A stretch of 64,000 nucleotides of DNA, from assembly GCA_016110215.1 (NCBI GenBank), contig JADWQD010000010.1, forward strand, positions 1,054,001-1,118,000, read 5' to 3'. This document shows positions 10,265 to 21,314 of the stretch, piece after piece (positions within the stretch are counted from its first letter, which is position 1; every line of letters begins with the position of its first letter). The notes under the pieces were generated by a model that did not search any database, was not told the DNA's origin, and saw nothing but the letters and a program-made list of their open reading frames with translations. The stretch is from Capronia americana. Its lineage: Eukaryota > Ascomycota > Eurotiomycetes > Chaetothyriales > Herpotrichiellaceae. The position numbers and the translations under genes are program-made.

Positions 10265-11725
10265 TCACGACAAAACCAACGCCGCGACGGCAAATACTGC
10301 CGCGACCGTGGCGCCCATGCCCGAGGCTTGCTTGGCCTTGGAGGCAGCGTTGAAAGCCCCGGCCGTGGCTGAAGAGTCGCCGTTTCTGGCTCCGCCCGTG
10401 CCCGCACTCACGTCGCTCACGGGGGTGGTGACTGGAGTGGCGTTCGGGACGCCGTCGCCACCCTTCGTGATCATCTGGATACTGTCGGTCGTGGAGTTGA
10501 AGACCGTCTGCGCTAGGCTGATCTCGTTGTTCGACAGGTCGTACACCACGTAGGCGGACCGCAGGAAGGTGTCTCCCAGGACAGCGATGCCGTCTTGAGC
10601 AGGAGCAATGCCGAACAGGCAGGCTTCCTCGCCATTCGAGAAGGTGATGGGTTGGCCGAAATTGTTCGTCCCAGCGGAGAGGAAGAGTTCGTTGTAGGGC
10701 ACTTTGATGGTCACGCCGGAGAAGGTGTAGTCAACGGTGGCGGCGGAGGAGGCTAGCGTGCAGGGTGCGTAGGCGGCGCCCACGTCGGATTGGTAGACGG
10801 CTTGCACAGCGTTGTAGATTTCTTGAGTGATGTCGTTGGGGAGGTAAGTAAGCGTGGCGCCCGAGTCGAGGAGCACTGCTGCGGGCAGGGAGGATGAGGA
10901 GGACAGGTCAGAGCCCGAGTTCGCCACACCCGTCAAGGCGATGGTGAGTTCGAAGTATTGGCCGCTTGTCGAGAGGATGGGGACCGTGGCGAGCTCGCCC
11001 TCGTACTTGTCGGTGTTGACGCCGCCAAAGAGGATTTCGCCTGTGGAGGCGTCCAGGTCGTTCAGCCACAGTGAGTATGCGTTCGAGGCAATGTGGCCGG
11101 CGTTGAGGAGAGCTTGGGGAAGATTGGGATACGGGTCCATGTTGGCGCGCTGGACTTGGACCTCATTCGACATGTAGCCGATTCCCAGCACACCTTGTTG
11201 CGAGGAGGAGATCTCGCCGATACCAAACTGGAAGTTGTTCAGCGTAACGCCGCCAAATTCGAGAGTGTCGGACACATAGTCGCCGGAGGCGCCGCTACCG
11301 TCCACGTAAGAGATGTTGAATTGGTCGTTGACCACTTTGTAGGTCGACGATTGGGAAGATGAATATGTCCCGCCGTCACAAGGATTCTGACTCGACTGGC
11401 AAAAGGAAGAGCTGGCAGTATTCACCCACAGATCCGAACTGCCTGTGTCGATGTGCAGCCGTAACGATTGCGCGGGCGTGCCGAGTGTGAGGTTGGCATA
11501 GTAGAGAGATTGGTCGTTGTCCAGTGTCTGCCCGACGGTTCCTGACGACTGCCTCTTCCGCAAGCGCGATCTCTCGTGTGCGAGGATATCAGGCACCTGT
11601 CTTCTTTCTATGGGCAGGCTGAGGGTTCGTGGAGAAGCTTCCGAGCGGGGAGCGAGCTGGATGGCAGAAACGAGAGGGGCGCTCAAGGCGGCAGCGACAG
11701 CCACCACGGCCGTCGAGGACTTCAT
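10265..11725 (-). CDS. GPI-anchored aspartic protease (yapsin/OpsB type)
   Basis: Single exon, 486 residues from the ATG at 11725; the longer frame to 11734 begins with a non-ATG codon. Residues 1-21 form a signal peptide with an Ala/Val-rich core. A propeptide ends in a Kex2-type dibasic RKR site near residue 58. The two catalytic aspartates are in DTGSSD (D93) and DSGATL (D287), with the flap region ISYVDGSGASGDY around 138-150. The C-terminus has a Ser/Ala-rich spacer followed by a small-residue site and a hydrophobic tail ending VAAVFAVAALVLS, typical of a GPI signal. The enzyme is therefore expected at the plasma membrane or wall, cleaving secreted and wall proteins. Length and layout fit fungal yapsins of the OpsB group; the exact subgroup is inference. 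Confidence 0.94.
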   Translation of the reverse strand: MKSSTAVVAVAAALSAPLVSAIQLAPRSEASPRTLSLPIERRQVPDILAHERSRLRKRQSSGTVGQTLDNDQSLYYANLTLGTPAQSLRLHIDTGSSDLWVNTASSSFCQSSQNPCDGGTYSSSQSSTYKVVNDQFNISYVDGSGASGDYVSDTLEFGGVTLNNFQFGIGEISSSQQGVLGIGYMSNEVQVQRANMDPYPNLPQALLNAGHIASNAYSLWLNDLDASTGEILFGGVNTDKYEGELATVPILSTSGQYFELTIALTGVANSGSDLSSSSSLPAAVLLDSGATLTYLPNDITQEIYNAVQAVYQSDVGAAYAPCTLASSAATVDYTFSGVTIKVPYNELFLSAGTNNFGQPITFSNGEEACLFGIAPAQDGIAVLGDTFLRSAYVVYDLSNNEISLAQTVFNSTTDSIQMITKGGDGVPNATPVTTPVSDVSAGTGGARNGDSSATAGAFNAASKAKQASGMGATVAAVFAVAALVLS

Positions 11726-13338
11726 ATTGTGCAAATTTCAGCAATGACGGGAGATCTTGCAAACAAAGCGCTGATCAGCTCTGGAAAAGTGGTTGGGGGG
11801 TGCCCGTGGAACGAGGGCTGGCGACTTTTAAGCGAGAATTAATCACCAAGTGACAAGAAACGCAGCAAACAGTGAGTGACGCTTGATGACTGGCAACAAG
11901 AAAACCCAAGAGTGACTTGATGAAAACAAGAGCAGGAAGGAACCGCAACACGAAAGCGGGACGAGGGGGCAATTAGTATCTTGTGCTCGTATGTAGCTGA
12001 AGCGAACGAGGGTGTCAGCATCATGGCGCAGTAACGTGTCAGTCGGCCATGTGCGTCCGCACGCCGATGTTCCTTGCCTCATCAAATCTGAATCTCGTAA
12101 TCGATCATGATGAGATAGATCTCTTCACTTGCATGACGTGGACAGCCGTCACCGCGAAGCTCTATCTGATCCCGTCCCAGAGCTTCCGCCGTACTATGCC
12201 AACTTGGCGGTGCCTCAGCAGTTGCGTAACCGGCAGAAAATAAAACTTCTGCGTGGAGATCAGAACTTGGGGTTACGCGGCGCCGGGAGACAGGACGCGA
12301 CGTCAGTGGCTGGTGCCAGATGCTCATCATCCTCATCATCCTCATGGCTCCTCTTCTGCTGCCGAAGCACCGTACTCGTACGAGTAGCTGTGCACCTGGA
12401 GCGATTCAGCAGTCGGTCACTTTGCGGCATTCTAAGTCTAGAAGCACACCGATCGAACAGCATCAGTACTGTACTATGGCATGAGGTGCCTGAGCTGCTT
12501 TTTGGGCACGTTCCTTCGGCGATCGCTAGCGGCGGGAATGAGTCTAACTTGGTGGGGAACAAGTTAAGCCTGATCAATGGCTTGACGTGCCCAGTACAAA
12601 ACATTGTCCCTTTCCATTGTGTGAGGGTCAGTGGGCTAGCGCTCGCCGAAGGGGTGCCAAAGAACAGCCCATACCATAGGATCGAGATAATAGTGCACGT
12701 ATTCCGTACAGTGCCACAGTGCTCATGTACCAAGTACGAGTCCTCATCCCTCAGGGCAATTAGGCTCGCCGCAATCTGGGGGCTGGTGAGGCTGGACGGT
12801 CCCGCGGGTTTTGGTTGCTGCTAAAATTGGGTCGCTAATGAGGCACTCCAGCCGCACCGAAGCGATTGGAGCCATAATTGTCCGGCCTCGTTGGCGCTAA
12901 GCCACAACGGAAGCTTCGATGCCTGAGTCTCCGACGGAAGCTTGGCGCAGTCCTGCCAAGGCCCGTCGTTCGAAGCATTCCATATTACTTGTAATACTAT
13001 CAAATTCCCGCACAAGCCTGATTTCCACCGACACTCGGACCAAGAGGTAAGAGAAATGGCGCCGTGGTAGTAACTAAGCACTACTATGTCTGCAATCAAA
13101 CACTGTCATCATGGGGCAGCTGGGCTTCAAGCGAAAGATGCCTTTGTTGTAAGTCTAGCCCCTGGCAGATTTCCGCTCACAACAGTTGCCAGGAGGAGAA
13201 CGAAGCAGACACAGGATGACCCGGAAGTGAGGCTTGGAATACAGCAAAGATAATATACAACTAGATTGACTTATTCCTCGTCGTCTCTTTCTCCTGCGAT
13301 CAACAAAACTAATATGCTCTCTCGGCCTTTCAGCCCCT
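11726..13338. other. Intergenic region upstream of the protease
   Basis: About 1.6 kb between the protease start and the permease stop. It should contain the protease promoter. A TCA/TCC-rich microsatellite lies at 12321-12345. Two overlapping open frames on opposite strands (12129-12824 and 12260-12733) look like chance and are not called. Confidence 0.5.
12321..12345. repeat. TCATCATCC trinucleotide-type microsatellite
   Basis: Short imperfect tandem run of TCA and TCC triplets in intergenic DNA. Confidence 0.75.
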
Positions 13339-15278
13339 TCAAGACACCTTTTCTCCGTCATTGCCAGTTTTCTCATCGCTTGACTCGTCGACGCTTCCCT
13401 CTCCCGGCGAACCTGTCGCTGATTTCTCTCCTACGCCGCCACCAGCCGCCACTCCAATCCGTAGATTCTTGTCCCCCGCCGCTGCTTCAATCGCATTGAC
13501 AATCCCCGGTGTCTGCGGTCCTGTAAAGTTCTTCCGGCCGTCAAACACCCACGTCACAATTGACACCAGTCCTATGACGCCGAATGCAGCCGAGCAATAG
13601 TTCATGTTCTCGCCGGTAACAGGTCCAACTTGTGGGAAGTTGAAGTCGATACCTGCGAATATCAGAAATACCAGGCCGACAGCGTTGATGTACGGACTGT
13701 ACTTCCCCAGTGTATACGGTCCGTTGATTCTAGTGGCGGAAGGGTTGGAGTGAGTGGCGAGGGACCAAAGGCGAACAAACAGGGGCGCCGCGTAAGACAG
13801 GTAGAATCCGAACGTCGCGATGGAGATGACGGTGCTGAAGCCTTCGTAGGAGGCGTAGTAGATGCTATTCAAGCCCATTTGCAACACCATGCACAATAAG
13901 ATGCTGTAGATCGGTACCTGGGATTTCTTGTCCACTTTGGCAAAGATTTTGCTGAAAGGCAGGCCGTGGTCGCGCGAGAAGGCCCACAGTGCACGACTTC
14001 CTTCCGCCATGAGCGAATTCGAGCAGATCAGGACAATCACCGTGATCATTGATGCTAGCGTTGTCGCGCCGCCAACGGAGGAAGTGCTGTCGAAGAAGAT
14101 TTGTATCAACGGAACGCCCGTGGGTGTCGTAGCAGTGGCTTCGAGGTCGCCGATGCAGAAAAACGCCGAGATCAAGAAGACGAAGCCTGTGACCGCGCCG
14201 AGATAAACGGAAAGGATTATGGCTTGAGGGGCTTCTTTGGCAGGATTGATCATCTCTTCCGTCATGTGGCTGTAATCGGAGGTTAACACTGTTACGAAAT
14301 AGACGGGGATATTGGCAAGGCTTTACATACCTGGGAGCATCGTAGCAGCACATTCCTGTCGGAGGTGTTAGCACATGCAGATAAGTTGGCCGATTCTAAC
14401 AAACCAAACAATGTCTGTAAAAGACCAATCATAACCGCCATCCCACCCGAACTGAACCCCGTGTTGTTCTGGAAGTCCGAAAACACAAAGCTGGCCGACT
14501 GTTTGTGATCATTGGCTGCGAGTATTGTGATCACAACGACTAAGAAGCTGAGAATGTTCCAGACGACGGCAAACGTCGAGATTTGGTTGAGGAAGCGTGA
14601 CCACAGGATGTTGACGGCGGCGGCCAGGATGGCAAGCAGGTATGTCACGAGGACGACATGCCAACGCTCGATGGTGTAAGACGGGTAATTCAGGTTGGCC
14701 ATACCGAGGAGGAAGTTCGCCGTAATCTAAAAGGATAGTATCAGTAAACAGGATCGTCCTTCGAAGGCAGAATCGGACTGACAAAATTGTTCACAGCGCC
14801 CATAGCCACGATCCCAGTACACATGAACCACCCAGTCACAAAGGCGGAACCCCGGGCGTACTTGGGCGGAGCGAGGATGGCGACCCAGCTGTACTGTCCA
14901 CCCGCCGTTGGGTAGGCGGAGCACATTTCGGCGAAAGAATATGCCACGGCGAGCGACAGTAGGCAGATTCCCACCCAAGACCAGACCATGACGGGAGGAC
15001 CTCCCGCCTCAATTCCGACAATCAATGTACCTCCCAAGGCTGTCCAGCATGTGACGATTGAGAAACTGAACCCCACCATGCCAATGAGGGAGAAGGAGCG
15101 TTTGAGCTCTGTTAGAAGAGACACAGTCAGACCCCGAGAACGTCGCACAACTTGGAGGTGATTTCTTCGTACCTTGCTCATACCCAAGTTGAGCCAACTG
15201 GACCTCATTTGCAACCGTAGAATCAAAGGCTTCATTCTTCTTGCCACCCACGATCGAGGACAGACGTCGAGCAGCCAT
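13339..15278 (-). CDS. APC-superfamily amino acid/GABA/choline-type permease
   Basis: Five exons on the minus strand: 15173-15278, 14783-15108, 14405-14726, 14331-14355 and 13339-14269, giving 569 residues. Frame closes at all four junctions. The 25-base fourth exon supplies the family core GMCCYDAP just before SHMTEEM. Signatures: an N-terminal tail with QLAQLGYEQELKRSFS, then MVGFSFSIVTCWTALGGTL, MCSAYPTAGGQYSW and HMTEEMINPAKEAPQAI, all typical of the GABA/choline branch of the amino acid-polyamine-organocation family. About 12 hydrophobic segments are present, followed by a hydrophilic Gly/Ser/Glu tail. It is a plasma-membrane or vacuolar secondary transporter; the substrate cannot be read from sequence. 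An in-frame ATG-like start further upstream (to 15383) lacks family resemblance, so 15278 is preferred. Confidence 0.92.
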
Positions 15279-15526
15279 CTTGCCTGCAGGGGATGGAAGG
15301 CCTAGAGTCAACACCGACACAGTGCAAAATGCGAAGCGGTGCTCAGGAGATGCAAAATGAAGGCGACATGGAAGATATATCAATATTCAATGTATGAATC
15401 ATTCGTGAATCTAACAAGCAAAGAATAAGCTTTACGAGCTTATCTTTGGCTCCCATGTGGCTTGCGCACTTGCAACCTGTGTAGATCGAGTCAATGCTGC
15501 CCAATAGGCACGAAGATGAGAGACCG
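15279..15526. other. Permease upstream region
   Basis: 248 bases between the permease start and the stop of the small frameshifted gene; presumed permease promoter. No motif recognised. Confidence 0.5.
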
Positions 15527-15966
15527 TTATCGCAGTGGCGTGCCTGACTCCGAGAGCAGATAATCCGCTGTGAGGGTTTTCAGCATCAAATCCGGGTCGA
15601 CAAGGAGATCACCGTCGGCCACACTCATGGCCCAACCCAGTCCCCAGGTCCTGAGCGTTACACCGTGGTCAATTTGAAGCTCGAGCGTGTTGGCAGAGCG
15701 TCGAGTTTGTTAAGAGATGTTAGAGGGTCACGAGGATCGATAGCCAAGGCCTCGGTGAAGATATGAGGCTTTTTGTGGCTTTTGTGTGAATTCGTTGGTC
15801 GCGCAGGTGCCATTCTTTGAAGACCGAATACAGCAATACGCGTTACCGACAGAGTGGCTTTCAAATACTCCGAACCTGTGAAGATATCGATTTCACATGA
15901 AGACGAGCCAGGGGGATCGACGACTAGGTAAAACAAGGGCTTGAAGGAACTGGCGAGCCTGGGCAT
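15527..15966 (-). pseudogene. Small hypothetical gene with an apparent frameshift
   Basis: Two coding-looking stretches follow each other on the minus strand in different frames. The first starts at ATG 15966, reads MPRLASSFKPLFYLVVDPPG and, after EALAIDPRDPLTSLNKLDAL, stops at 15658. The second is open from about 15709 to a TAA at 15527 and reads GVTLRTWGLGWAMSVADGDL, then KTLTADYLLSESGTPLR. Neither stretch is low-complexity. Together they would make a protein of about 146 residues if one base were shifted between 15658 and 15709. No intron with usable splice sites joins them. I have a vague memory of a fungal family of unknown function with this pattern (an MPR-hydrophobic start, a TEAL...DP segment, an RTWGLGW segment and a LTADYLL end), which a search should test. 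It may be a decayed gene or a sequencing error. It sits between the dehydrogenase and the permease, all on the same strand. Confidence 0.5.
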
Positions 15967-16230
15967 TCCATACGGAAATGTCCGCTATTCCTCGCTGCGC
16001 TCCAGTGCCACCTAAGGGCGTCAGCTACAGTACTGTATCTTTGAAGAAAGAAGACACCCCTGATAGCAGATGCGCACTCGGCGAATACAGAAGGGCTGAT
16101 CTGCTCAGGTGCTTCTAATGTCGACTGTGACGCCCTTGTCCGAGTCCAACTTGCCAGCCAACACATCCGCGCATATCCTGCAATCTTTCCACCACCAACC
16201 TCCACCTACGATCTACACCTTTAGGTGAGG

Positions 16231-17046
16231 TCAACGACGTTGATGGGTCGCGTTCGCGTATCTCTCCCCCAGAGCACCGTACCAAGCATCAATGACTGCA
16301 CCTGCCGGCCCAGGGGCAATGATATCGTTCCCCTGCTCCCAACCCTGCTCGACCTCTTGAATGAACTCATCCACACTCATGGCTGCCTGATTTTTCTCCT
16401 TTGAATTGTCGCTGGGGTCCGTCCTGTCGCGGTGAAGGGCCGTCGAAACAGTGGGCGGGGCGATCTCGACGACCTTGATTTTTCCGGATTTTTCGTATTG
16501 CGTTCGCAGGTTCAACGAGAACATATGGACCCAAGCTTTCGTGCCGTTGTATACTGGATTGATCACACTGGATGGCAGGAATCCCAATACACTCGAAACA
16601 TTGATGATGACGCCTTTCTTGTCCTGGGGTAAGCTTGTGAAGTGCGGCAGAAATGCTAACGACAGGTGCATCGGTCCTCGGATATTGATGTCGATTTCCT
16701 GGTCCGCTTGCCTCAGGTCAAAGCCGTATTCTTGCTTCTCACCAATATTCGGGAATTCGAACGGTCTTTGCACGCCAGCATTGTTGACCAGGCAGTTGAC
16801 GTCCGGATGGGACTTGAGTATCTGTTCTACAATGCTTGGGATTGCTTCTGTGTCGCCCGTGTCCAGGACATAGTATCCGGCAGCACTGATTTCGGAGACT
16901 GTCGACTTCAAGCTCGACTCGCTGCGTCCGATCAGGAGCACCTTCTTGCCGGCGCGTATAAAGGATTCAGCCATTGCTCTACCGAGCCCAGAATTGCCGC
17001 CAGTTATGACGGCTGCCTCGACGAGTGAAATTGTTGATTCCGACAT
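16231..17046 (-). CDS. Short-chain dehydrogenase/reductase (classical SDR)
   Basis: Single exon, 271 residues, ATG at 17046. It has the NAD(P)-binding TGGNSGLG at 15-22, CLVNNAG at 85-91, catalytic-tetrad candidates Asn121, Ser151/152, Tyr166 and Lys170 (YNGTK), and the length of a one-domain SDR. The Lys/Arg pattern after the first strand (LLIGRSESSL) permits either cofactor, so NADPH versus NADH is not decided. Sequence style resembles the DltE-like fungal oxidoreductases of unknown substrate. There is no signal peptide or membrane segment, so it is probably cytosolic. Neighbours (the permease and the frameshifted gene) do not indicate a pathway. Confidence 0.93.
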   Translation of the reverse strand: MSESTISLVEAAVITGGNSGLGRAMAESFIRAGKKVLLIGRSESSLKSTVSEISAAGYYVLDTGDTEAIPSIVEQILKSHPDVNCLVNNAGVQRPFEFPNIGEKQEYGFDLRQADQEIDINIRGPMHLSLAFLPHFTSLPQDKKGVIINVSSVLGFLPSSVINPVYNGTKAWVHMFSLNLRTQYEKSGKIKVVEIAPPTVSTALHRDRTDPSDNSKEKNQAAMSVDEFIQEVEQGWEQGNDIIAPGPAGAVIDAWYGALGERYANATHQRR

Positions 17047-18014
17047 CCTGCTGTCTCGACAAGGCTAAGGAAAGCGACGAATAAATTGTCTGTGATGAGT
17101 TTGATCGCGTCAACAAGGGTTTTGTTCCGTTATGGCTGGATACAGCCTTCTGGTTCTTCTGCTTATCGAGTATTGTATTTTCTTCTCGGATTGTTGGACC
17201 TGTTGCTGTAACCAAGGATAACGAATCGACTTCGGCCAGGATGATTCCTGGCTTGACAATATACTAGACTACACCAAGCTTACTAGTGTGGATAGGAGAA
17301 TTGGTCTGATGCGTATATTCAAATGTGATGCAACATCTGAATCACCATTCACACCCCAGTCCAGAACTCGTATCATCATGACGTGGCTGCTAAAAATCAA
17401 CGGGAGTGGTCCACCCATGTTCGAATATGTCTATGATTCGCCGTCTCCAAGACTGAGACGTCGAGCTGAGGTCGAGCACGCTTCCGATGAACTATCTGAC
17501 CATTGAGGAGTCAAAGAATACCTGCCTTTTCCGATCGGATTTCGAGGGAGTCGAGCAGTGTCGCATTATACGTCATCGTACCTGGGCACCTAGGTGACAG
17601 GAGGAGCAGCTGTTAAGCTTCCCTTTCAATAGTCGAGGTCGTTCTTAAGGCTTAGGAGACAGGTACTTCATAAAACGCCTTAGCCTACCAAGGTTTTTTG
17701 AGGCTCGGGATGACTAGGACCTACACTTCAAACCTTGCCGCCGTGCCGGGGAACTGCATGTCACGATAGCTTGCACGGCGTTGCACTGCTAGGATGTTAC
17801 AACCTTCACATGAAGTTACGTATGTCTCCGAGTTCAATTACTGTCATGAGTTTCCATCATTATCAGCATAAACGACGCCGCTTGTACTAATACCGCTCGA
17901 AAAATGACTATGGCAGAACCACAATTCTGCAATCTTGCAACTCGTATTCTGCCTGCATCATCCTCTAAGATAGAGAGGACAGTTCTGGTCTGTTACCTGC
18001 CTCTCTCTCTCTCG
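17047..18014. other. Intergenic region between SDR and FHA kinase
   Basis: About 970 bases. It holds the SDR promoter, a 10-bp palindrome CACCTAGGTG near 17587-17596, and a (CT)n tract at 18001-18012 touching the kinase stop codon. No gene is visible. Confidence 0.55.
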
Positions 18015-20856
18015 TTATCGTGGGAGATATAACTTCGTCGGTTGAGGGCTTGGATTCATAGTTGCTGCAGAAGGAGCACTCGGCCCATGGACAAGCGGCA
18101 GTCTTGGGAGGCGAGGTCTATTCTCACGGTCGTCTCCCGCCAGATCGTAAATTGACCGGCGCCGTGCCTTACGGTCCCGAAATTGTTCTTCGGTATCGGT
18201 ATCCTCAGCGAGGTCAAAGGCAGGAGCCACTCGACGTTTCTTGAATTTGGGGATCGTCAAACTCTTTGGCGCTCTCCTCTTAAGCTCGCCGTTGCTGTGC
18301 GGTGTTCCGCTAGAGGAACTTGCATCTAAGTCGCCGTCGATTTGTACATAAGGAGAATGCTTGGTCGAATTCTTGACTTTGTGGAGGATATTGGGTGTTG
18401 CGGGCGGGTCCATAGGGAGGACAGCGGCAGATTCATCGGGGCAGACTGGTGATATCTGCTCAACTGCTGATGCAATGGTTGGCATTGAATTAGAGGACGG
18501 GAGACGCGACGTCTTTTTTGATTGATCGGTGGGGAGCACCTTTCGAAATTTCGGAGTCGGTGGTCGTACTGCGGCCACGCCTTCTCCAGGTCTCTGGTGG
18601 TGGCCGTCTTGCTGGATCTTCTGTGCCGAAGGAGCTGAGGGTCTCAAAATCTCTTCTGAATGCTCAGTCGAAAATTCCGTTTCTGGTTCAGATGACTTTC
18701 TGGTCGGAAGAGGTTCAGTGACCGCTCTAGCACCTCGATAAGGCCTCTTCGTCGTCGGCGTCGTCGCGTCCGTAGACAGAGAAGAAAGAGGCTGATGGCT
18801 CGGCGACATTGACTCGGCTCGGATGCGCAGACGAGCTGCAGAAGTTGGCGACGACGTCTCTATTGAAGACAGGACTTCGTCTGAGAGCCCCCTACTCGGG
18901 CTTCTTGAGGGCCACAGGCTTTGGTGCATCTGCCTAGGAAACGGCTTATATGGTGGCTCGATCGGGGACCGAACCCGCCCCTTGTTCCTTCTGGGTGGTT
19001 TGAGAAAAGCTTTGGAGCACTTTAGGTCTCTGATGGAGCCGCTATCCTGAAACTCGACGATATTTGACCTTGGAATCGGTGGTCGCCAATGCTTGATGGT
19101 CCGCTGATACAAGTCCTCGAAGTCGTGCTTGTGGACGTCATTATAGAACCACGAGTGCCGGAGAGCTTCTTCTGCTGTCAACCTTGCTTCTTCTTCCAGC
19201 ACCAGAAGCTTTTCGACGAATTCCTTAGGACGCTGCCGAACCGCTTGCCACTCTTTTGAGTTGCGAAGAAAGTCCAGATTGCAGTCTTTGGCAAGCTTTT
19301 CGGAGTATGTGTTCGTATCAGAATCACAGAAAGCCAGTCCTCCTGTCAGGAGGACCACTGTGACACATCCAACGGCCCACATATCCACAGCTCGTGTATA
19401 ACCTGATCTCTCCGGTTCGACACTTGCCTTCAGGTAACCCAGAACCTCGCTGCTGCAGTATTAGCAGCCGATGCGTTAGGAGCAGTGGTAAGACGTACGG
19501 TGCAGCATATTCGTGGGTGCCAATGACCGACGACATGCGATGCAGCCTGTTCTCGATTCTCCTGGCGGCACCAAAATCGGTCAAGACGATTCGGCATCCT
19601 GCAGCCAGACTGGTCATGAGAACGTTGTCAGGTTTGATATCACGGTGAACAATGTTCTTGCCGTGTAGGAACGATAGCGCCACCAAGATCTGGCGGACGA
19701 TGACGGCTGCCTCAACCTCAAGTAGCTTGCCATTTTTCGATTCGATGTATGAGAACAAATCGCCGGCCGTGACGATCTCTTGCATGATATACCTGTCCCG
19801 TCAGCCATATACAATCTGGGTCTTGATCCCCTCACATGGTATTGTCTGTGATATAAACCTTCTCGATGCCAATAATGTTTGGCTGGGTGGCAAGGTCAGT
19901 GTTGGACCAGACGTTATGTTCTGGCTCCTTACGTGACTAATCGATGCAAGTATCTCAACCTCACGATAATACTTGCTCAGTTGCCTTTCGAGGGCGTCTT
20001 TCCGCTTTTGCTGAATTGCCCATGCCTTGAGTTTGCGGACCTGCGCACGGTTATCAATGTCTTCGGCGGCAACAGGTTGGTCCGCTCTTCCAAACTTTGT
20101 CTGCGCTCCTGGCATAAGCACGCGCAGATCAACAAGTTTGCATGCAACTTGGTGTCGAGTAGTTTGCTCAATTGCCATAAATACCCTGCCAAACGCGCCA
20201 GAACCGAGGAGTCTGTCGCTTAACGTGTAATCTTTGCCGAATTTCTACCTCTGTCAGAATGGGCCACAAACCATCTGCTCGCAACCATACCGCCATCTCA
20301 GTTTCTTGTATGTAGTCGAAGGTGTCAGGCGTGCGAGGGGAAGGCGTAGCCGTGAAGACTAGGTACGTTCGACTGCTCAGTTTCAAAGTATCTTGGTCGC
20401 TCAGCAGAAAGCCTCCATTCCCCTTGCCAATAAAGGAGCCGTTCCAAAAGGTGCCATTCAGTGACAGATCTTCTGCATAGACGAGATTTTCAACCTCGCT
20501 CGGCTCGTCATCCTCATACACGACGGTGTAGATTCTGAGGTGGCGTTTCGAAAGGTAGGGGTCATTAAGCACAAATTGGCTGGCCTGTAAGTAGTATTCT
20601 AATGGAGAGGATGCTGTCCTTACCAGCGGCTCTCGTCACGGCCAATGATGATCTCGCGATTTGGATAGATCTCCTTTCCTACAAACGGCTAGTATGACCA
20701 GAGACAGACTCGTTTTTCGAAACCGGCCGTAAACCCACTGCCCAGAACTTTACCGGTGTCGTCCTTGTGGGTGAGAACTCCGGCGGGGCCTGCTGTGACT
20801 GAAGAAGATAATGCGCTGGCGAGACGACGAACACCCGAGAGGGGGAGCGTCATCAT
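18015..20856 (-). CDS. FHA-domain Ser/Thr protein kinase (Mek1/Cds1-Chk2-like)
   Basis: Seven exons on the minus strand: 20754-20856, 20624-20678, 20291-20579, 19933-20244, 19836-19882, 19499-19792 and 18015-19449, giving 844 residues with frame kept at each junction. N-terminal FHA domain: EIIIGRDESR, then LSKRHLRIY and EDLSLNGTFWNG, the conserved GR, S..H and NGT positions. Kinase domain: GSGAFGRV loop, VACKLVDL lysine, HRDIKPDN catalytic loop, DFGAAR, and an APE motif created across the last intron. A Ser/Pro/Arg-rich tail of about 330 residues follows with no second FHA visible. FHA plus a CAMK-type kinase is the architecture of checkpoint kinases Cds1/Chk2 and of the meiotic kinase Mek1, which recognise phospho-threonine targets after DNA breaks. 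One FHA and the sequence flavour favour Mek1-like, but the long tail is unusual. At four introns the acceptor that keeps frame is preceded by another AG (see findings). Confidence 0.87.
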
Positions 20857-21314
20857 TGAAGAAGCAAGGGACCGAGTCAGTTATAGGCAGGAAAGGAAAG
20901 TTGAAACTGAACACAGTTGAAGAACGTTGGAAATAACAAGCTTGTGGGAACGTAAAGAGAGATACGGACAAACCCGACTATAAGAGAGTACCTTCTCTTT
21001 GTACAGTACCATAATTGACATGCCTGGCGACTACATGAGACCAGGAAGGTGCTGTTCCAAACTGCGACTTGCTACAGTATTTAGAACTTCATCCTTGGGA
21101 CAGGCGTGACCGATGACCGCATCGAGGACTAGCGCAGACAAACACGCCAAGCAATTCTCGAGCTCCGACGCACAAGAAGAATCCCCCGCACAATGCTCTC
21201 ATTGAACTTTACCATCTCATTTAGCAACATCATCTGCCAACCGATCTGTACGTTTCCTTCCGCAAACACTTTCCTTCGAGCTCTACTAATAAATCCTAGT
21301 CAATCTAGTTGAAG
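20857..21314. promoter_or_regulatory. Divergent region between FHA kinase and eL41
   Basis: 458 bases between divergent genes. It holds both promoters and the predicted eL41 5' leader, including a leader intron (21248-21299). Confidence 0.6.
21248..21299 (+). other. Predicted intron in the eL41 5' leader
   Basis: The donor gtacgt, a TACTAAT branch-site match near 21283, and a cctag acceptor make a well-formed 52-base intron ending 15 bases before the eL41 ATG. Leader introns are common in fungal ribosomal protein genes. It has not been confirmed by transcripts. Confidence 0.65.

Noticed and set aside
12129..12824. 231-codon plus-strand frame upstream of the protease, with a 157-codon frame antisense to it
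   Set aside because: The two overlap, include a microsatellite-encoded Ser or Asp/Glu run, and show no family motif; likely chance.
14292..14702. Reading the permease third exon through to its own stop
   Set aside because: The read-through end has no family match, whereas splicing restores the YDAP...HMTEEM core.
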